Source of the DNA: JACVRW01 sp963819115
GTDB lineage: Bacteria > Actinomycetota > Thermoleophilia > Solirubrobacterales > Thermoleophilaceae
DNA: 64,000 bases
NCBI GenBank assembly: GCA_963819115.1
Contig: CAWFUR010000011.1
Coordinates: 620,001 to 684,000, forward strand
Direction of reading: 5' to 3'
Of the stretch, positions 15,775 through 24,345 are shown piece by piece. Below the pieces are notes generated by a model, which did not search any database, had not been told where the DNA came from, and worked only from the letters and a program-made list of their open reading frames with translations. Position 1 is the stretch's first letter. Every line of letters begins with the position of its first letter. The position numbers and the translations under genes are program-made.

Positions 15775-16085
15775 TGGGACGCTTCCTCCTTCAGGTACTC
15801 GTCGACGACGTCGAACAGGCGCCCCCAGAGGGCGCGTTGCTGATCCATCCAGTCGGCGGCCTCGCTGAGCACGTCCGGCTCGAGCGAGAGACGGTGGGTC
15901 CGGCCCTCGACCACCCGCGTGACCACGCCGGTCTCCTCCAGGACCTTCAGGTGCTTGGAGATCGCGGGCTTCGACACGCCGAAGCCGCCGGTGGCGTCGC
16001 CGACCGTCGCCGGACCTGCGGCGAGGCGCTCGACGATGCCGCGGCGAATCGGGTGAGACAGCGCCTTGAACGGATCGTTAACCAC
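15771..16085 (-). CDS. ArsR/SmtB-family transcriptional regulator
   Basis: A 104-residue winged-helix regulator. The recognition helix is in V-S-K-P-A-I-S-K-H-L-K-V-L-E-E-T-G-V-V, and the wing is V-E-G-R-T-H-R-L-S-L. No metal-binding Cys motif (C-V-C) is present, so it probably senses something other than a metal, as do the ArsR proteins paired with SRPBCC partners. It heads the operon ArsR-DUF899-microprotein-SRPBCC-monooxygenase-like and presumably represses it. Confidence 0.9.
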   Translation of the reverse strand: MVNDPFKALSHPIRRGIVERLAAGPATVGDATGGFGVSKPAISKHLKVLEETGVVTRVVEGRTHRLSLEPDVLSEAADWMDQQRALWGRLFDVVDEYLKEEASQ

Positions 16086-16138
16086 TGGGTTAACGGTAGC
16101 AAACGCGCGACGCGCGTCCTATGTCTTCAGGAGAGCTC

Positions 16139-16762
16139 CTAGGCAGCCGGAGCCGCGGAACGCGCCCTCAGCGAGAGCATGATGCTCAGCACGAGCACGA
16201 GCACCGCGGAACCGATGGCCGCAACGAAGCCGATCGGCGTCAGGCCGGCGATCGCGAGCACGATCATCACCCAGCCCAGCCACTTGGGCAGGGCGCCATA
16301 CCGGAGAACGGACAGGCCGGTGGCCCAGAGGAAGCACTCCACGCCCAGGACGAGAGGCAGGAAGTCGTTGTCCCACAGGGCCTGCAGGGCCTGCATCGAC
16401 GATGCGGGAATGTCGTCCGCCGCCTCGGTCATCGCGATCAGGATGGTCCCGTCGATGGCGAAGCCCACGGCCACCACGACGAAGCCTATGAAGGACACGA
16501 GCGGCAGCAGGTCCTGGTCCGGGGATGCCGCGCGCAGCGTCCTGGTCAGGTTGGCACCGAAGAAGATGAGGAGCACGCCCGCCAGAACGCCCAGGCCGGC
16601 CCCGATCTGCACGGAGTCCTTGTTGTCCACATAGAAGGCCACGACCTCCCTGGCCGGGTGGTCGGCGCTCTTCGGCTCGCCTCCTATCACGAACCCCAGG
16701 ATTCCGACGACGATGAAGGCCACCCCGGTAAGCGGGGCGAGCCAGTGGTTGTTGCGACGCAT
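16139..16762 (-). CDS. Conserved membrane protein of unknown function
   Basis: A 207-residue protein with about six membrane helices (starting A-P-L-T-G-V-A-F-I-V-V-G). An acidic periplasmic loop follows the first helix (G-E-P-K-S-A-D-H-P-A-R-E-V) and a W-D-N-D-F-L-P-L loop lies in the second half. The ATG at 16762 follows a gaggaggacgtc ribosome binding site. I do not recognise a named family. It stands alone, divergent from the LLM oxidoreductase gene. Confidence 0.65.
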   Translation of the reverse strand: MRRNNHWLAPLTGVAFIVVGILGFVIGGEPKSADHPAREVVAFYVDNKDSVQIGAGLGVLAGVLLIFFGANLTRTLRAASPDQDLLPLVSFIGFVVVAVGFAIDGTILIAMTEAADDIPASSMQALQALWDNDFLPLVLGVECFLWATGLSVLRYGALPKWLGWVMIVLAIAGLTPIGFVAAIGSAVLVLVLSIMLSLRARSAAPAA

Positions 16763-16870
16763 GACGTCCTCCTCTGCCGGCCGCGGGATGCGGCTTTGTG
16801 GCGAGTGTCTCAAGGGTCTCGGTCGTCCGCGTCGATCGGCCGAGCACGGTCCCCGGCTAACGTCCCGTTG

Positions 16871-17836
16871 ATGCGAGCCCCGATTCAGCTGGACCTCCAC
16901 CTGCCGAACTTCAACTACCCCGGAGTCGGGCCCGAGGCTCTCTTCGAGAGGCTCGTGGACATCGCCACGACGGCCGAGCGCGCGGGCTTCACCTCGGTGT
17001 CGGTGATGGACCACTACCACCAAATCCCACCCGTCGGCCCGCCGCAGAACCTGATGTTCGAGGGCAACACGATCCTCGCCGGGATCGCCGCGCGCACGAA
17101 GACGATCGCGCTCGGCCTGCTCGTGGGCGGCGTGGGATACCGCAATCCGGCGCAGCACGCCAAGATCACCACGGGGCTCGACATCATCTCCGGCGGCCGC
17201 GCGTTCCACGGCATCGGCGCCGGTTGGTTCGAGGCGGAGCACGACGCCTACGGCTACGCGTTCCCGCCGTTGAAGGAGCGCTTCGAGCGGCTCGAGGACC
17301 ACCTGCAGATCGCCCGCGCCATGTTCACCCAGGAGCAGGCCACGGTGGCGGGGAAGCACCACTCGGTCACCGGTGCCTACAACAACCCCAAGCCCCTCCG
17401 CGGCGACATCCCGATCCTCATCGGGGGCAGCGGTGAGCGCAAGACGCTGCGGATGGTGGCCCAGTACGCCGACGGCTGCAACCTGTTCGGAGACCCCGAG
17501 CGCGCCCAGCACCTGCTCGGTGTGCTGCACGGCCACTGCGAGACGGTCGGCCGCGACCCGGCCGAGATCACCAAGACATCGATGGCCACGATCGTGATCG
17601 CCGAGACCGAGGATGGCGCCAAGAGCAAGCTCGACGCCATGCGTGCCCTGGGCTTCCCCGAGGCCCGGATCGCGGCCACCACGTCCGGCACGCCGGAGCA
17701 GATCCTGGAGCGCGCGCACGCCTTCCGCGAGGTGGGCATCGAGGGCCTGACCTTCTCCATGCCCGACGTGCACGATCTGGACGCGGTGGCCCTGGCCGGC
17801 GAGACGCTCGCTCCGGTTTTCAACCCGCAGCGCTAG
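16871..17836 (+). CDS. LLM-class (luciferase-like) F420/flavin-dependent oxidoreductase
   Basis: A 321-residue TIM-barrel oxidoreductase of the luciferase-like monooxygenase class. Landmarks are an early L-P-N-F-N-Y-P, S-V-M-D-H-Y-H, the strand G-L-L-V-G-G-V-G-Y-R-N-P, the loop F-H-G-I-G-A-G-W-F-E-A-E-H, and the F420/FMN phosphate-binding region P-I-L-I-G-G-S-G-E-R-K-T. Actinobacterial members of this subgroup mostly use F420. The substrate cannot be deduced. It is a single gene with its own promoter region. Confidence 0.85.
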   Translation: MRAPIQLDLHLPNFNYPGVGPEALFERLVDIATTAERAGFTSVSVMDHYHQIPPVGPPQNLMFEGNTILAGIAARTKTIALGLLVGGVGYRNPAQHAKITTGLDIISGGRAFHGIGAGWFEAEHDAYGYAFPPLKERFERLEDHLQIARAMFTQEQATVAGKHHSVTGAYNNPKPLRGDIPILIGGSGERKTLRMVAQYADGCNLFGDPERAQHLLGVLHGHCETVGRDPAEITKTSMATIVIAETEDGAKSKLDAMRALGFPEARIAATTSGTPEQILERAHAFREVGIEGLTFSMPDVHDLDAVALAGETLAPVFNPQR

Positions 17837-17928
17837 GCGCCCACGCGCGGTGGGGCGGCTCGCCGCTCGGAGGCACGAGGAGGCGGAGGCGATCCTCGGC
17901 GCGGCCGCCCGCGTCTGAGCGCGGCTCG

Positions 17929-18993
17929 TCAGGGAGACTGCGCGGCGATGGCCGTCTCGCAGGCGGCCAGCTCGTTGCCGGTGGGCAGGTCGCGGCGCAG
18001 CTGGAAGAAGGCGATGCCGCCCACGATCAGTGGCAGCCAGAAGAGGATCACGCGGTAGGCGAGCACGGCGGCGGCGGTGCCCGCCGCCGGCGCTCCGTAC
18101 ACGATGAGCGTGCCGATCAGCCCGCCGTCGATGCCGCCGATCCCTCCCGGGATCGGGAGCAGGCCGCCGAGCTGGCCGATCAGGTAGCCCATCAGGATCA
18201 CGGTGATCGGCGGTGACAGCCCGAAGGCGTGGAAGGTCGCCCAGAGCACGGCGTTGTCGAAGGCCCAGTAGCCCAGCGATCCCACCAGCACGCGGGCGTT
18301 GCCGGAGCGCAGGATCTTCACCGCCTCGGAGCTTCCGGTGGTGATCGCCCGCCGAGCGCCGATCACCCCGCGCTGCAGGCGCGAACCTCCGGGGGGCGCG
18401 TCGCCGCCGGGGCCGAGCCGGCCCACCGCGACCACGCCGACGAGCGCCATCATGGACGCGGCCGCCGGGACCGCGGTGAGCCACAGCGACTGGTCCGGCC
18501 CGACCCCCAGCGCCATCGCCGTTCCGATCACGGCCACGGCCACGAAGTTCACCGAGCTCTTGATCAGGAAGAAGGCCACCGAGCGCCGCGCGATCCGGTC
18601 CCCGCTCATGCCCCCGCGGTGGAGCACCCAGGCCCCGAGGGCCAGTCCGGCGGCGCCGCTGGCCGGGACGAGCGAGCCCGCGGCCAGCTGTGAGCCGGCG
18701 ATCTGCCAGCCCCTGCGCCAGCTGAGTCCGGTGCAGAAGATCGGCCCGAACATCAGCACGTAGGAGGCCATGGAGAGGCCCTCCAGCAGCGTCGCGAGCG
18801 CGAGCCACGCGGGATCCGCGTCGGCCAGGCGAGCTCTCACCTCTCCAAGCCCGGGCGTGAGCAGGACGACCGCCCCCAGCGCCCCGAGGGCGACGAGCGC
18901 CTGAAGCGTGCGCTTGCGGAGGGTGGCCGTCTGAAACTCGTCGGGGAGGTCGCTCTCCGACGGGGGAACGATTTCGACGTCGAGCGGGCTCAC
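17929..18993 (-). CDS. YbhN-like lysylphosphatidylglycerol synthase transmembrane-domain protein
   Basis: 354 residues with about eight membrane helices. It matches the flippase-like domain of the MprF/YbhN superfamily: a helix pair around E-G-L-S-M-A-S-Y, R-R-S-V-A-F-F-L-I-K-S, and the C-terminal P-I-P-G-G-I-G-G-I-D-G-G-L-I-G-T motif. It lacks the aminoacyl-transferase domain of MprF. Function is probably lipid-linked transport or flipping; the substrate is unknown. Confidence 0.8.
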   Translation of the reverse strand: MSPLDVEIVPPSESDLPDEFQTATLRKRTLQALVALGALGAVVLLTPGLGEVRARLADADPAWLALATLLEGLSMASYVLMFGPIFCTGLSWRRGWQIAGSQLAAGSLVPASGAAGLALGAWVLHRGGMSGDRIARRSVAFFLIKSSVNFVAVAVIGTAMALGVGPDQSLWLTAVPAAASMMALVGVVAVGRLGPGGDAPPGGSRLQRGVIGARRAITTGSSEAVKILRSGNARVLVGSLGYWAFDNAVLWATFHAFGLSPPITVILMGYLIGQLGGLLPIPGGIGGIDGGLIGTLIVYGAPAAGTAAAVLAYRVILFWLPLIVGGIAFFQLRRDLPTGNELAACETAIAAQSP

Positions 18994-19013
18994 TGCCTAC
19001 AGCGTCACAGATG

Positions 19014-19613
19014 TCATCCGAGCTGCACCCGATGAACGCGGACCACGTCATCGAGCTTCGTCTCGACCGGCCAGCGGCGGCTCGCCCGCTCCATGAAGGC
19101 GGTTCCCGCGGGCCGGCCGGGCTCCGCCACCCAGGCCTCCGGAGCGAGGCGGGGCAGGAGTGACATGAGAAGGTCCACGCTCGTGGGCTTGTAGAGGAGG
19201 TCCGCGGCGAGAACGAGGTCGAACGGCGCCTGGCTGATCAGCTCGCCGGGCTTCGCCCACTCGACCCTGGCGGTGGTCAGGCGCACGTCGTTGGCCTCCG
19301 CGTTGCGCTCCAGGAGGGTGAGCGCCTCGGGGCATTCGTCCGTGGCCAGCACGCTCGCGCCCGCCCGGGCGGCGGCGATGCTCGGCACGCCGAGCCCACA
19401 GCCGAGCTCCACCACGCGCCGCCCGCTGAGCTTCTGGCCGTCGAGCTCGCGCGCGAGTGCCACCCCGCTGCGCCAGAGCACCGACCAGTACGGAGCGATC
19501 GGCGCCCAGGCCACCGGGCCGTCGTCGGGAATGTCGGCGGCGTCCTCGGGCTGGAGGAGGCGAAGATCGCCGCTCGCGAGGTCGATCGACTGGGTTACGA
19601 GTGCTTCGGCCAC
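19014..19613 (-). CDS. Class I SAM-dependent methyltransferase (METTL21/lysine-MTase-like)
   Basis: A 199-residue methyltransferase. Motif I is V-V-E-L-G-C-G-L-G-V-P-S, followed by the acidic loop A-T-D-E-C-P-E-A-L and motif D-L-V-L-A-A-D-L-L-Y. The D-L-L-Y tetrad in place of the N-P-P-Y motif, and the short N-terminal cap, resemble protein lysine methyltransferases of the Methyltransf_16 group. The target is unknown. Confidence 0.78.
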   Translation of the reverse strand: MAEALVTQSIDLASGDLRLLQPEDAADIPDDGPVAWAPIAPYWSVLWRSGVALARELDGQKLSGRRVVELGCGLGVPSIAAARAGASVLATDECPEALTLLERNAEANDVRLTTARVEWAKPGELISQAPFDLVLAADLLYKPTSVDLLMSLLPRLAPEAWVAEPGRPAGTAFMERASRRWPVETKLDDVVRVHRVQLG

Positions 19614-19685
19614 GCGCCGACTCTACGCGTGAGGAGGGGCGGCGCGACCAGCGCGTGCCGCGATGGCCGCGCCGCCGGATGCTCC

Positions 19686-20492
19686 TCAGCCGCGGCTGGA
19701 GCCCGCCGCCTGCCCGGCCGTGACCGAGGAGGAATCGAGCCACTCCTCGAACGTCGGGCCGGCCAGAGTGGCGTCCGGGCCGGGCAGCAGCGACCCGTCC
19801 AGGTACAGCTCGCCGTCCGGGTCGTCCGGGTTGCTCATCTCCTGTACCCGCGCGGGATCACCACGCCGGGCGGCCACCAGCCTGGCCGTCTCCAGCAGGC
19901 TCTCCTCCCGCGGACCGGCGATCTCCGGGATGGGCTCGGCGGAGGACGCCGGCTCGGGACCGGTGGCCAAGTCCGCGAGCGCCTCGGCCACCGTCCTGGC
20001 GGCCACGAGCTGCGTGCGCATGTTCTGCACGTAGCTCACGTCGCCCTGGCGGCCCCACTGCATCATCTGTTCCACGAACTCGTGGAACTGTGCCGCCCGC
20101 AGGATCCGCGCCGGCACCGGCCCGGCAAGCATGGCCCGCTCGTGGGCGATCTTCGCCGCGCCGTAGCCGGCGGTGAACCTGTCCGTGCCGATGATGGACA
20201 CCACCACGATCTGCCGGACGCCGGCCGCGTGTCCGGCCTCCTGGAGGTTCGTGGCCGCGGCGGTGAAGAACTCCGTGGCCTCCTTCTGGTCGGGCGAGGG
20301 CCAGCTGGCAGCGTCGACGATCACGTCCACGCCCGCGAGGGCGTCCGCGAGTCGTTCGCCCGTCATCACGTCCACGCCATTGGAGCGGGACATCGGCACC
20401 ACGTCGTGCCCCTGTTCCTCGAGCACGTCAACCACATGGCGCCCGACCCTTCCGGTCGCCCCGGCTACCGCAATCTTCTGTCCTTTACTCAT
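19686..20492 (-). CDS. NAD(P)-binding atypical SDR (NmrA-like)
   Basis: 268 residues. The dinucleotide motif V-A-G-A-T-G-R-V-G-R-H-V sits at the N-terminus, followed by V-D-V-I-V-D-A-A-S and V-V-V-S-I-I-G-T-D, where the usual catalytic Y-x-x-x-K is replaced by Y-G-A-A-K. The ATG at 20492 is preceded by a gggagat ribosome binding site. Atypical SDRs of this sort serve as NAD(P)H-dependent reductases or redox sensors. It is divergently oriented to the SMP-30 gene, about 85 bases away. Confidence 0.78.
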   Translation of the reverse strand: MSKGQKIAVAGATGRVGRHVVDVLEEQGHDVVPMSRSNGVDVMTGERLADALAGVDVIVDAASWPSPDQKEATEFFTAAATNLQEAGHAAGVRQIVVVSIIGTDRFTAGYGAAKIAHERAMLAGPVPARILRAAQFHEFVEQMMQWGRQGDVSYVQNMRTQLVAARTVAEALADLATGPEPASSAEPIPEIAGPREESLLETARLVAARRGDPARVQEMSNPDDPDGELYLDGSLLPGPDATLAGPTFEEWLDSSSVTAGQAAGSSRG

Positions 20493-20578
20493 CGATCTCC
20501 CTTCATGGGCGTGTTGTCCGTCACCCATATGACGAACGGCGATGAACGGATGTGACAGCTGCTTCAGAATCCCCGCCG

Positions 20579-21430
20579 ATGCCCGGCACTCGCGTCCTCA
20601 TGACCGGCCTCACGATCGGCGAGTCGCCGCGCTGGCACGAGGGTCGCCTCTGGCTCGCCAACTGGGGCGCGCAGGAGGTCCTGGCCGTGGACCCCGGGAG
20701 CGAGAGCGAGGTGGTGGCCCAGGTCTCCACGACGCTCCCCTTCTCCATCGACTGGCTGCCCGATAATCGTCTGCTGATCGTCTCGGGGCCCGAGCGCCTG
20801 CTCCTACGGCGCGAGCCCGATGGCTCACTGGTGACACATGCCGACCTCACCGGCCTCTCCGAGTTCGCCTGGAACGAGATCGTGGTGGACGGCCGGGGCA
20901 ACGCGTACGTGAACGGGCCCGGCTTCGACCTGATGGGCGGCGGCGCGCCCGCACCGGGCCTCGTGGCCCTGGTCACGCCGGACGGCTCGGCCCGGCGGGT
21001 TGGGGGCGGGGTGAAGTTCCCCAACGGCATGGCGGTGACCCCCGACAACTCGACCCTCATCGTGGCCGAGTCGTACGGCGGGCGGCTCACGGCCTTTGAC
21101 ATCGGCGCCGACGGTGGACTGTCGAACCAGCGCGTCTGGGCAGAGCTCGGCGGCGGCGTGCCCGACGGGATCTGCATCGATGCCGAGGGCGCCGTCTGGT
21201 ACGCCGACGTGCCGAACAGGCGCTGCGTCCGGGTCCGCGAGGGGGGCGAGGTGCTTCAGACCGTGGAGGTGGACCGCGGCTGCTTCGCCTGCATGCTCGG
21301 CGGCGCTGACGGCCGCACGCTGTTCATCGCGGCGGCCGAGTGGCGCGGCCCGGCCAACATGCTCGACGAGCCCCGGACGGGCCAGGTGCTGACCGTGGAC
21401 GTCACCGTGCCCGGCGCGGGATGGCCGTAG
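20579..21430 (+). CDS. SMP-30/gluconolactonase-family six-bladed beta-propeller
   Basis: A 283-residue lactonase-like protein. The divalent-metal ligands of the family can be placed at E in G-E-S-P-R-W, N in F-A-W-N-E-I, N in K-F-P-N-G-M-A-V and D in V-P-D-G-I-C-I-D. It probably hydrolyses a sugar lactone or similar ester. The ATG at 20579 is preferred; an upstream GTG at 20552 is possible. Its last ten bases overlap the start of the patatin gene. Confidence 0.82.
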   Translation: MPGTRVLMTGLTIGESPRWHEGRLWLANWGAQEVLAVDPGSESEVVAQVSTTLPFSIDWLPDNRLLIVSGPERLLLRREPDGSLVTHADLTGLSEFAWNEIVVDGRGNAYVNGPGFDLMGGGAPAPGLVALVTPDGSARRVGGGVKFPNGMAVTPDNSTLIVAESYGGRLTAFDIGADGGLSNQRVWAELGGGVPDGICIDAEGAVWYADVPNRRCVRVREGGEVLQTVEVDRGCFACMLGGADGRTLFIAAAEWRGPANMLDEPRTGQVLTVDVTVPGAGWP

Positions 21431-23112
21431 CGGCATCCACCCCCAAGGTCGGCCTCGCCCTCTCGGGTGGAGGCTTTCGGGCCGCCTTTTTCCATGTGGG
21501 AGTGCTCGCTCGGCTGGCGGAGACCGGTTCGCTTCGCCGGGTTGAGGTCCTGTCCACCGTTTCCGGTGGATCGATCGTCGGGGCGGCGTACTACATCCGC
21601 CTCAAGCGTCTGCTGGAAGAGAAACCCGACGCCGAGATCACGGACCAGGACTATTGCCGCGTGGTCGTGGAGGTCGAGCGGCTTCTGGGGGATGCCGTGC
21701 GCCAGAACATCCGCGGCCGCATCTTTAGAAACCTGATCAAGAACCTGATGATGGTCCTGCCCGGTTACTCCCGCAGCCACCGGATCGGCGACCTGTACGA
21801 CCGCCACCTCTACAAGCCCGCGTGGGGCGAGGAGCGGCCTCGGAAGGGAGGCATGCTCGGAGCCCTCGAGCGACAGATCGAGATGCGCGAGCTGCTCATC
21901 CATCCCCGGGGGGCCCAGGAGGACTTCAGGCCGGACGAGCACAACGGGAGCCGCCGAAACAAGGTCCCGATTCTGCTTCTCAACGCGACCACCCTCAACA
22001 CGGGTCGTAACTGGCGATTCGAGGCGGTGCGCATGGGCGAGTCCCTTCCCGTGGACCCGGCGCTGAGGGACGTGATCGACGACGTGGACAAGAACATGCG
22101 CCTCGAACAGGGCTATTTCGATCCTGCCTATTCGGACCACGCGGTTCCGGAGAACCGTCGGGACTTCCCACTCGCGCTGGCCGTTGCGGCATCGGCGTGC
22201 GTTCCGGGACTGTTCCAGCCTGTGGCGATAACCAAGGTCTACGAAGGAATTCGCGTCCAGCTCGTGGACGGCGGGGTGCACGACAACCAGGGCGTTCAGG
22301 GGCTCTTCGACAACGGCTGCAACTTCGTGATCGCGAGCGATGCCTCCCATCAGCTGTCCGATGCGCCGAAGGCGTCCCCCCGGATCTGGAGGGTCCTGGG
22401 CCGAACGCTGAGCATCGAGGGTGACCGGATCCGGGATGCGCAGCTCGTGCGAGCCCGTGGCAAGGCGGATGAGGTCGTGCTCCTCCATCTTCGAAAGGGC
22501 CTGTCCGGCAGGCTTGTCCTGCCGGGCGGCGGGTTGGAGGAGGCCGCGGAAGAACGCACCGATCCGCTCGGGAGCGCAAGCTTCGGAGTCGATCCCGAGG
22601 TCCAGGAGGCGCTTTCGCAGGTCCGGACGGACCTCGATCTGTTCAGCGACATCGAGGCATTCTCGTTGTCCCTCGACGGCTATCTGATGATGAGAAAGGA
22701 GCTGACCCGCCCGGAGTGCGCCGCCATCCAGTCCAGTCCCGTGCCGCCCGGCGACCCCGCGCGCTGGCAGTTCCACGCGATGAGCGCGCTCATATCTCGG
22801 GGACGGCCGGCTCCCCACATGAATGACCTCAAGCAGGCGCGGCGTCGCTTCTTCCGGCCGCTCTACCTGCTCCTTCCCACCCCACTGGCGACGGGATTGG
22901 TCCTTCTGATGGCCACCGCACTGGTTGTGGCCGCGATCTCTCTGGGCCGGCTCGCCGATGCCGGTGATTGGTCCGCTCCGATCTGGGTCCTCGTGGCCGT
23001 GTGCCTGCCTCCGGTGATCGCGCTCGCGCTGTGCATCTGGGCGAATGTCCTCTTCTTGTTCAGGGGCCTGGCCACGCTGACCGGCAGGGTCCCGAGGCCT
23101 CACGGTGACTGA
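21421..23112 (+). CDS. Patatin-like phospholipase with C-terminal membrane segments
   Basis: A 563-residue acyl hydrolase. The oxyanion loop L-S-G-G-G-F-R-A-A-F-F-H is at residues 14-25, the nucleophile is S48 in T-V-S-G-G-S, and the catalytic Asp is D283 in V-D-G-G-V-H-D-N. A large insertion of basic and acidic residues separates the halves. Two hydrophobic helices near residues 480-550 would anchor it in the membrane, unusual for a bacterial patatin but found in actinobacterial members. It likely deacylates phospholipids or neutral lipids. Confidence 0.85.
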   Translation: MAVAASTPKVGLALSGGGFRAAFFHVGVLARLAETGSLRRVEVLSTVSGGSIVGAAYYIRLKRLLEEKPDAEITDQDYCRVVVEVERLLGDAVRQNIRGRIFRNLIKNLMMVLPGYSRSHRIGDLYDRHLYKPAWGEERPRKGGMLGALERQIEMRELLIHPRGAQEDFRPDEHNGSRRNKVPILLLNATTLNTGRNWRFEAVRMGESLPVDPALRDVIDDVDKNMRLEQGYFDPAYSDHAVPENRRDFPLALAVAASACVPGLFQPVAITKVYEGIRVQLVDGGVHDNQGVQGLFDNGCNFVIASDASHQLSDAPKASPRIWRVLGRTLSIEGDRIRDAQLVRARGKADEVVLLHLRKGLSGRLVLPGGGLEEAAEERTDPLGSASFGVDPEVQEALSQVRTDLDLFSDIEAFSLSLDGYLMMRKELTRPECAAIQSSPVPPGDPARWQFHAMSALISRGRPAPHMNDLKQARRRFFRPLYLLLPTPLATGLVLLMATALVVAAISLGRLADAGDWSAPIWVLVAVCLPPVIALALCIWANVLFLFRGLATLTGRVPRPHGD

Positions 23113-23353
23113 GGCCGAACAGGGCCTCGGGCCTGCGGCCACGGCGGAGATCGAGGAGCTGCGCGAACGCGGCGAGCTGGTGTTCGTACGTTCGTCGCTT
23201 CGCACCGGCGGCACCGCGAGCGGAGTGGAGGTGGGCGGGCGTGCGATTGCCGCCGTGTGGACCGTGCGGGACGGCCTGATCCGGCGTTTCGAGTGGCGCT
23301 GGAAGGCGGAGGACGCGCTCGCCATCTTCGAGCGCGGCGGCGGTGCCGGCTAG
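23105..23353 (+). pseudogene. SnoaL-like domain lacking its N-terminal half
   Basis: 82 codons from a GTG that overlaps the patatin stop. The encoded F-V-R-S-S-L-R-T-G-G-T-A-S-G-V, A-A-V-W-T-V-R-D-G-L-I-R-R-F-E-W are the last three strands of an NTF2/SnoaL fold. The N-terminal helix bundle that closes the cone is absent. It may be a truncated remnant still translated by coupling rather than a functional protein. Confidence 0.6.
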
Positions 23354-23921
23354 GACGGCATCGGTGCGCCTGGTGACGCCCGACGTGGCGCTGCTTGACG
23401 CGGCCATCGGCGACCGGCAGGCGCTCGGGAGCGCGCTCGGGTGCGAGGTGGCCGACGGATGGGACGTGTTCCCGGGTGCGCTCGTGCGCGCCCGCGACGG
23501 CCTGGCTGCAGATCCCGGCAGCGCGCAGTGGGGCACGCGCATGTTCCTGCTCGACGAGCCGCCAACCCTGGTGGGGTTCGGCGGCTTCAAGGGGCCGCCG
23601 CGCGAAGGCGTGGTCGAGCTCGGGTACGCGATCGCCCCGAGCTTCGAGGGCCGGGGGCTGGCCACGGCCGCCGTGACGGAGCTCGTGCGCGAGGCCTTCG
23701 ACGCGCCCGAGGTGCATCGGATCCTCGCCCACACGCTGGCCGAGCCCGGCGCGTCCCCGCGCGTGCTCGTGAAGAACGGCTTCGTCTTCGGCGGCCGGAC
23801 GCCGGGCCACGAGGTCGTGAGAACGTGGCGCTTCCATCTGGAGCGCCCCCCGGCGCCCGCTAGCCCCGGGCCTCGCCGCCTGCGCGCTCGAGCGCCACGA
23901 GCGGAAGCTCGCGGTTCGTGA
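23343..23921 (+). CDS. GNAT-family N-acetyltransferase
   Basis: A 192-residue acetyltransferase of the RimJ-like group. The acetyl-CoA pyrophosphate-binding segment is around A-P-S-F-E-G-R-G-L-A-T-A-A-V, preceded by the G-Y-A-I strand, and V-L-V-K-N-G-F-V-F-G closes the fold. It likely acetylates a protein N-terminus or a small amine. The basic C-terminal tail of ~25 residues overlaps the convergent reductase gene by 62 bases. The GTG start overlaps the preceding fragment. Confidence 0.8.
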   Translation: MPARTASVRLVTPDVALLDAAIGDRQALGSALGCEVADGWDVFPGALVRARDGLAADPGSAQWGTRMFLLDEPPTLVGFGGFKGPPREGVVELGYAIAPSFEGRGLATAAVTELVREAFDAPEVHRILAHTLAEPGASPRVLVKNGFVFGGRTPGHEVVRTWRFHLERPPAPASPGPRRLRARAPRAEARGS

Positions 23922-24345
23922 AGTCCGGGTAGTGGCGTGCGGCCGGGTAGAGCGCCAGGTACCGCGCCCAGAGGGTGGCGCGCTCCGATCCGGCCGTCAC
24001 GCGTGGGGTCACTCGGTGCCTCCGGCCGCCCACCACTGCCGTGGCCTCCCCGGCGGCCCTCAGGTTCAGCCACCAGGCGGGCGTGCGGTCGCTTCCGGCG
24101 GCTGCGGCCAGCACCACCAGGTCCGGGCCGTCTCTCAGGCCGATCACGGGCACGGCGCGCATGAGGCCGCTGCGCCTGCCCACGGTCTCCAGGACGATCA
24201 CCGGCGCGCCGAACCACCCGCGCATCAGACGTCCTCCGGTGGCGCGGTACACACGAGAGTGGAGCCGCGACCAGAGCACGGCGGTGCGGCGGCGCCTCGC
24301 GGACCGGTTGGTGAGGCCGGCGATCCGGCGCGAGCGTTCGCTCAC
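23860..24345 (-). CDS. Deazaflavin-dependent nitroreductase-family protein
   Basis: 161 residues with the Ddn/DUF385 pattern: R-G-W-F-G-A-P-V-I-V-L-E-T-V-G-R-R-S-G, V-V-L-A-A-A-A-G-S-D and P-A-W-W-L-N-L-R-A. This is the second family member in the window. The GTG at 24345 overlaps the stop of the MBL-fold gene (GTGA), so both are expressed together under the divergent TetR regulator. It probably reduces a substrate with F420H2, which fits a two-gene detoxification unit; the substrate is unknown. Confidence 0.82.
   Translation of the reverse strand: MSERSRRIAGLTNRSARRRRTAVLWSRLHSRVYRATGGRLMRGWFGAPVIVLETVGRRSGLMRAVPVIGLRDGPDLVVLAAAAGSDRTPAWWLNLRAAGEATAVVGGRRHRVTPRVTAGSERATLWARYLALYPAARHYPDFTNRELPLVALERAGGEARG

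Noticed and set aside
16139..19051. A 970-codon open frame on the minus strand
   Set aside because: Only its last 208 codons (from 16762) look like a protein. The rest is antisense to the LLM oxidoreductase and out of frame with the YbhN-like gene; long open antisense frames are expected at this GC content.
21256..23325. A 689-codon antisense frame over the patatin gene
   Set aside because: Rich in Arg/His/Gln/Pro with no motif, while the plus strand encodes a complete patatin with its catalytic residues.
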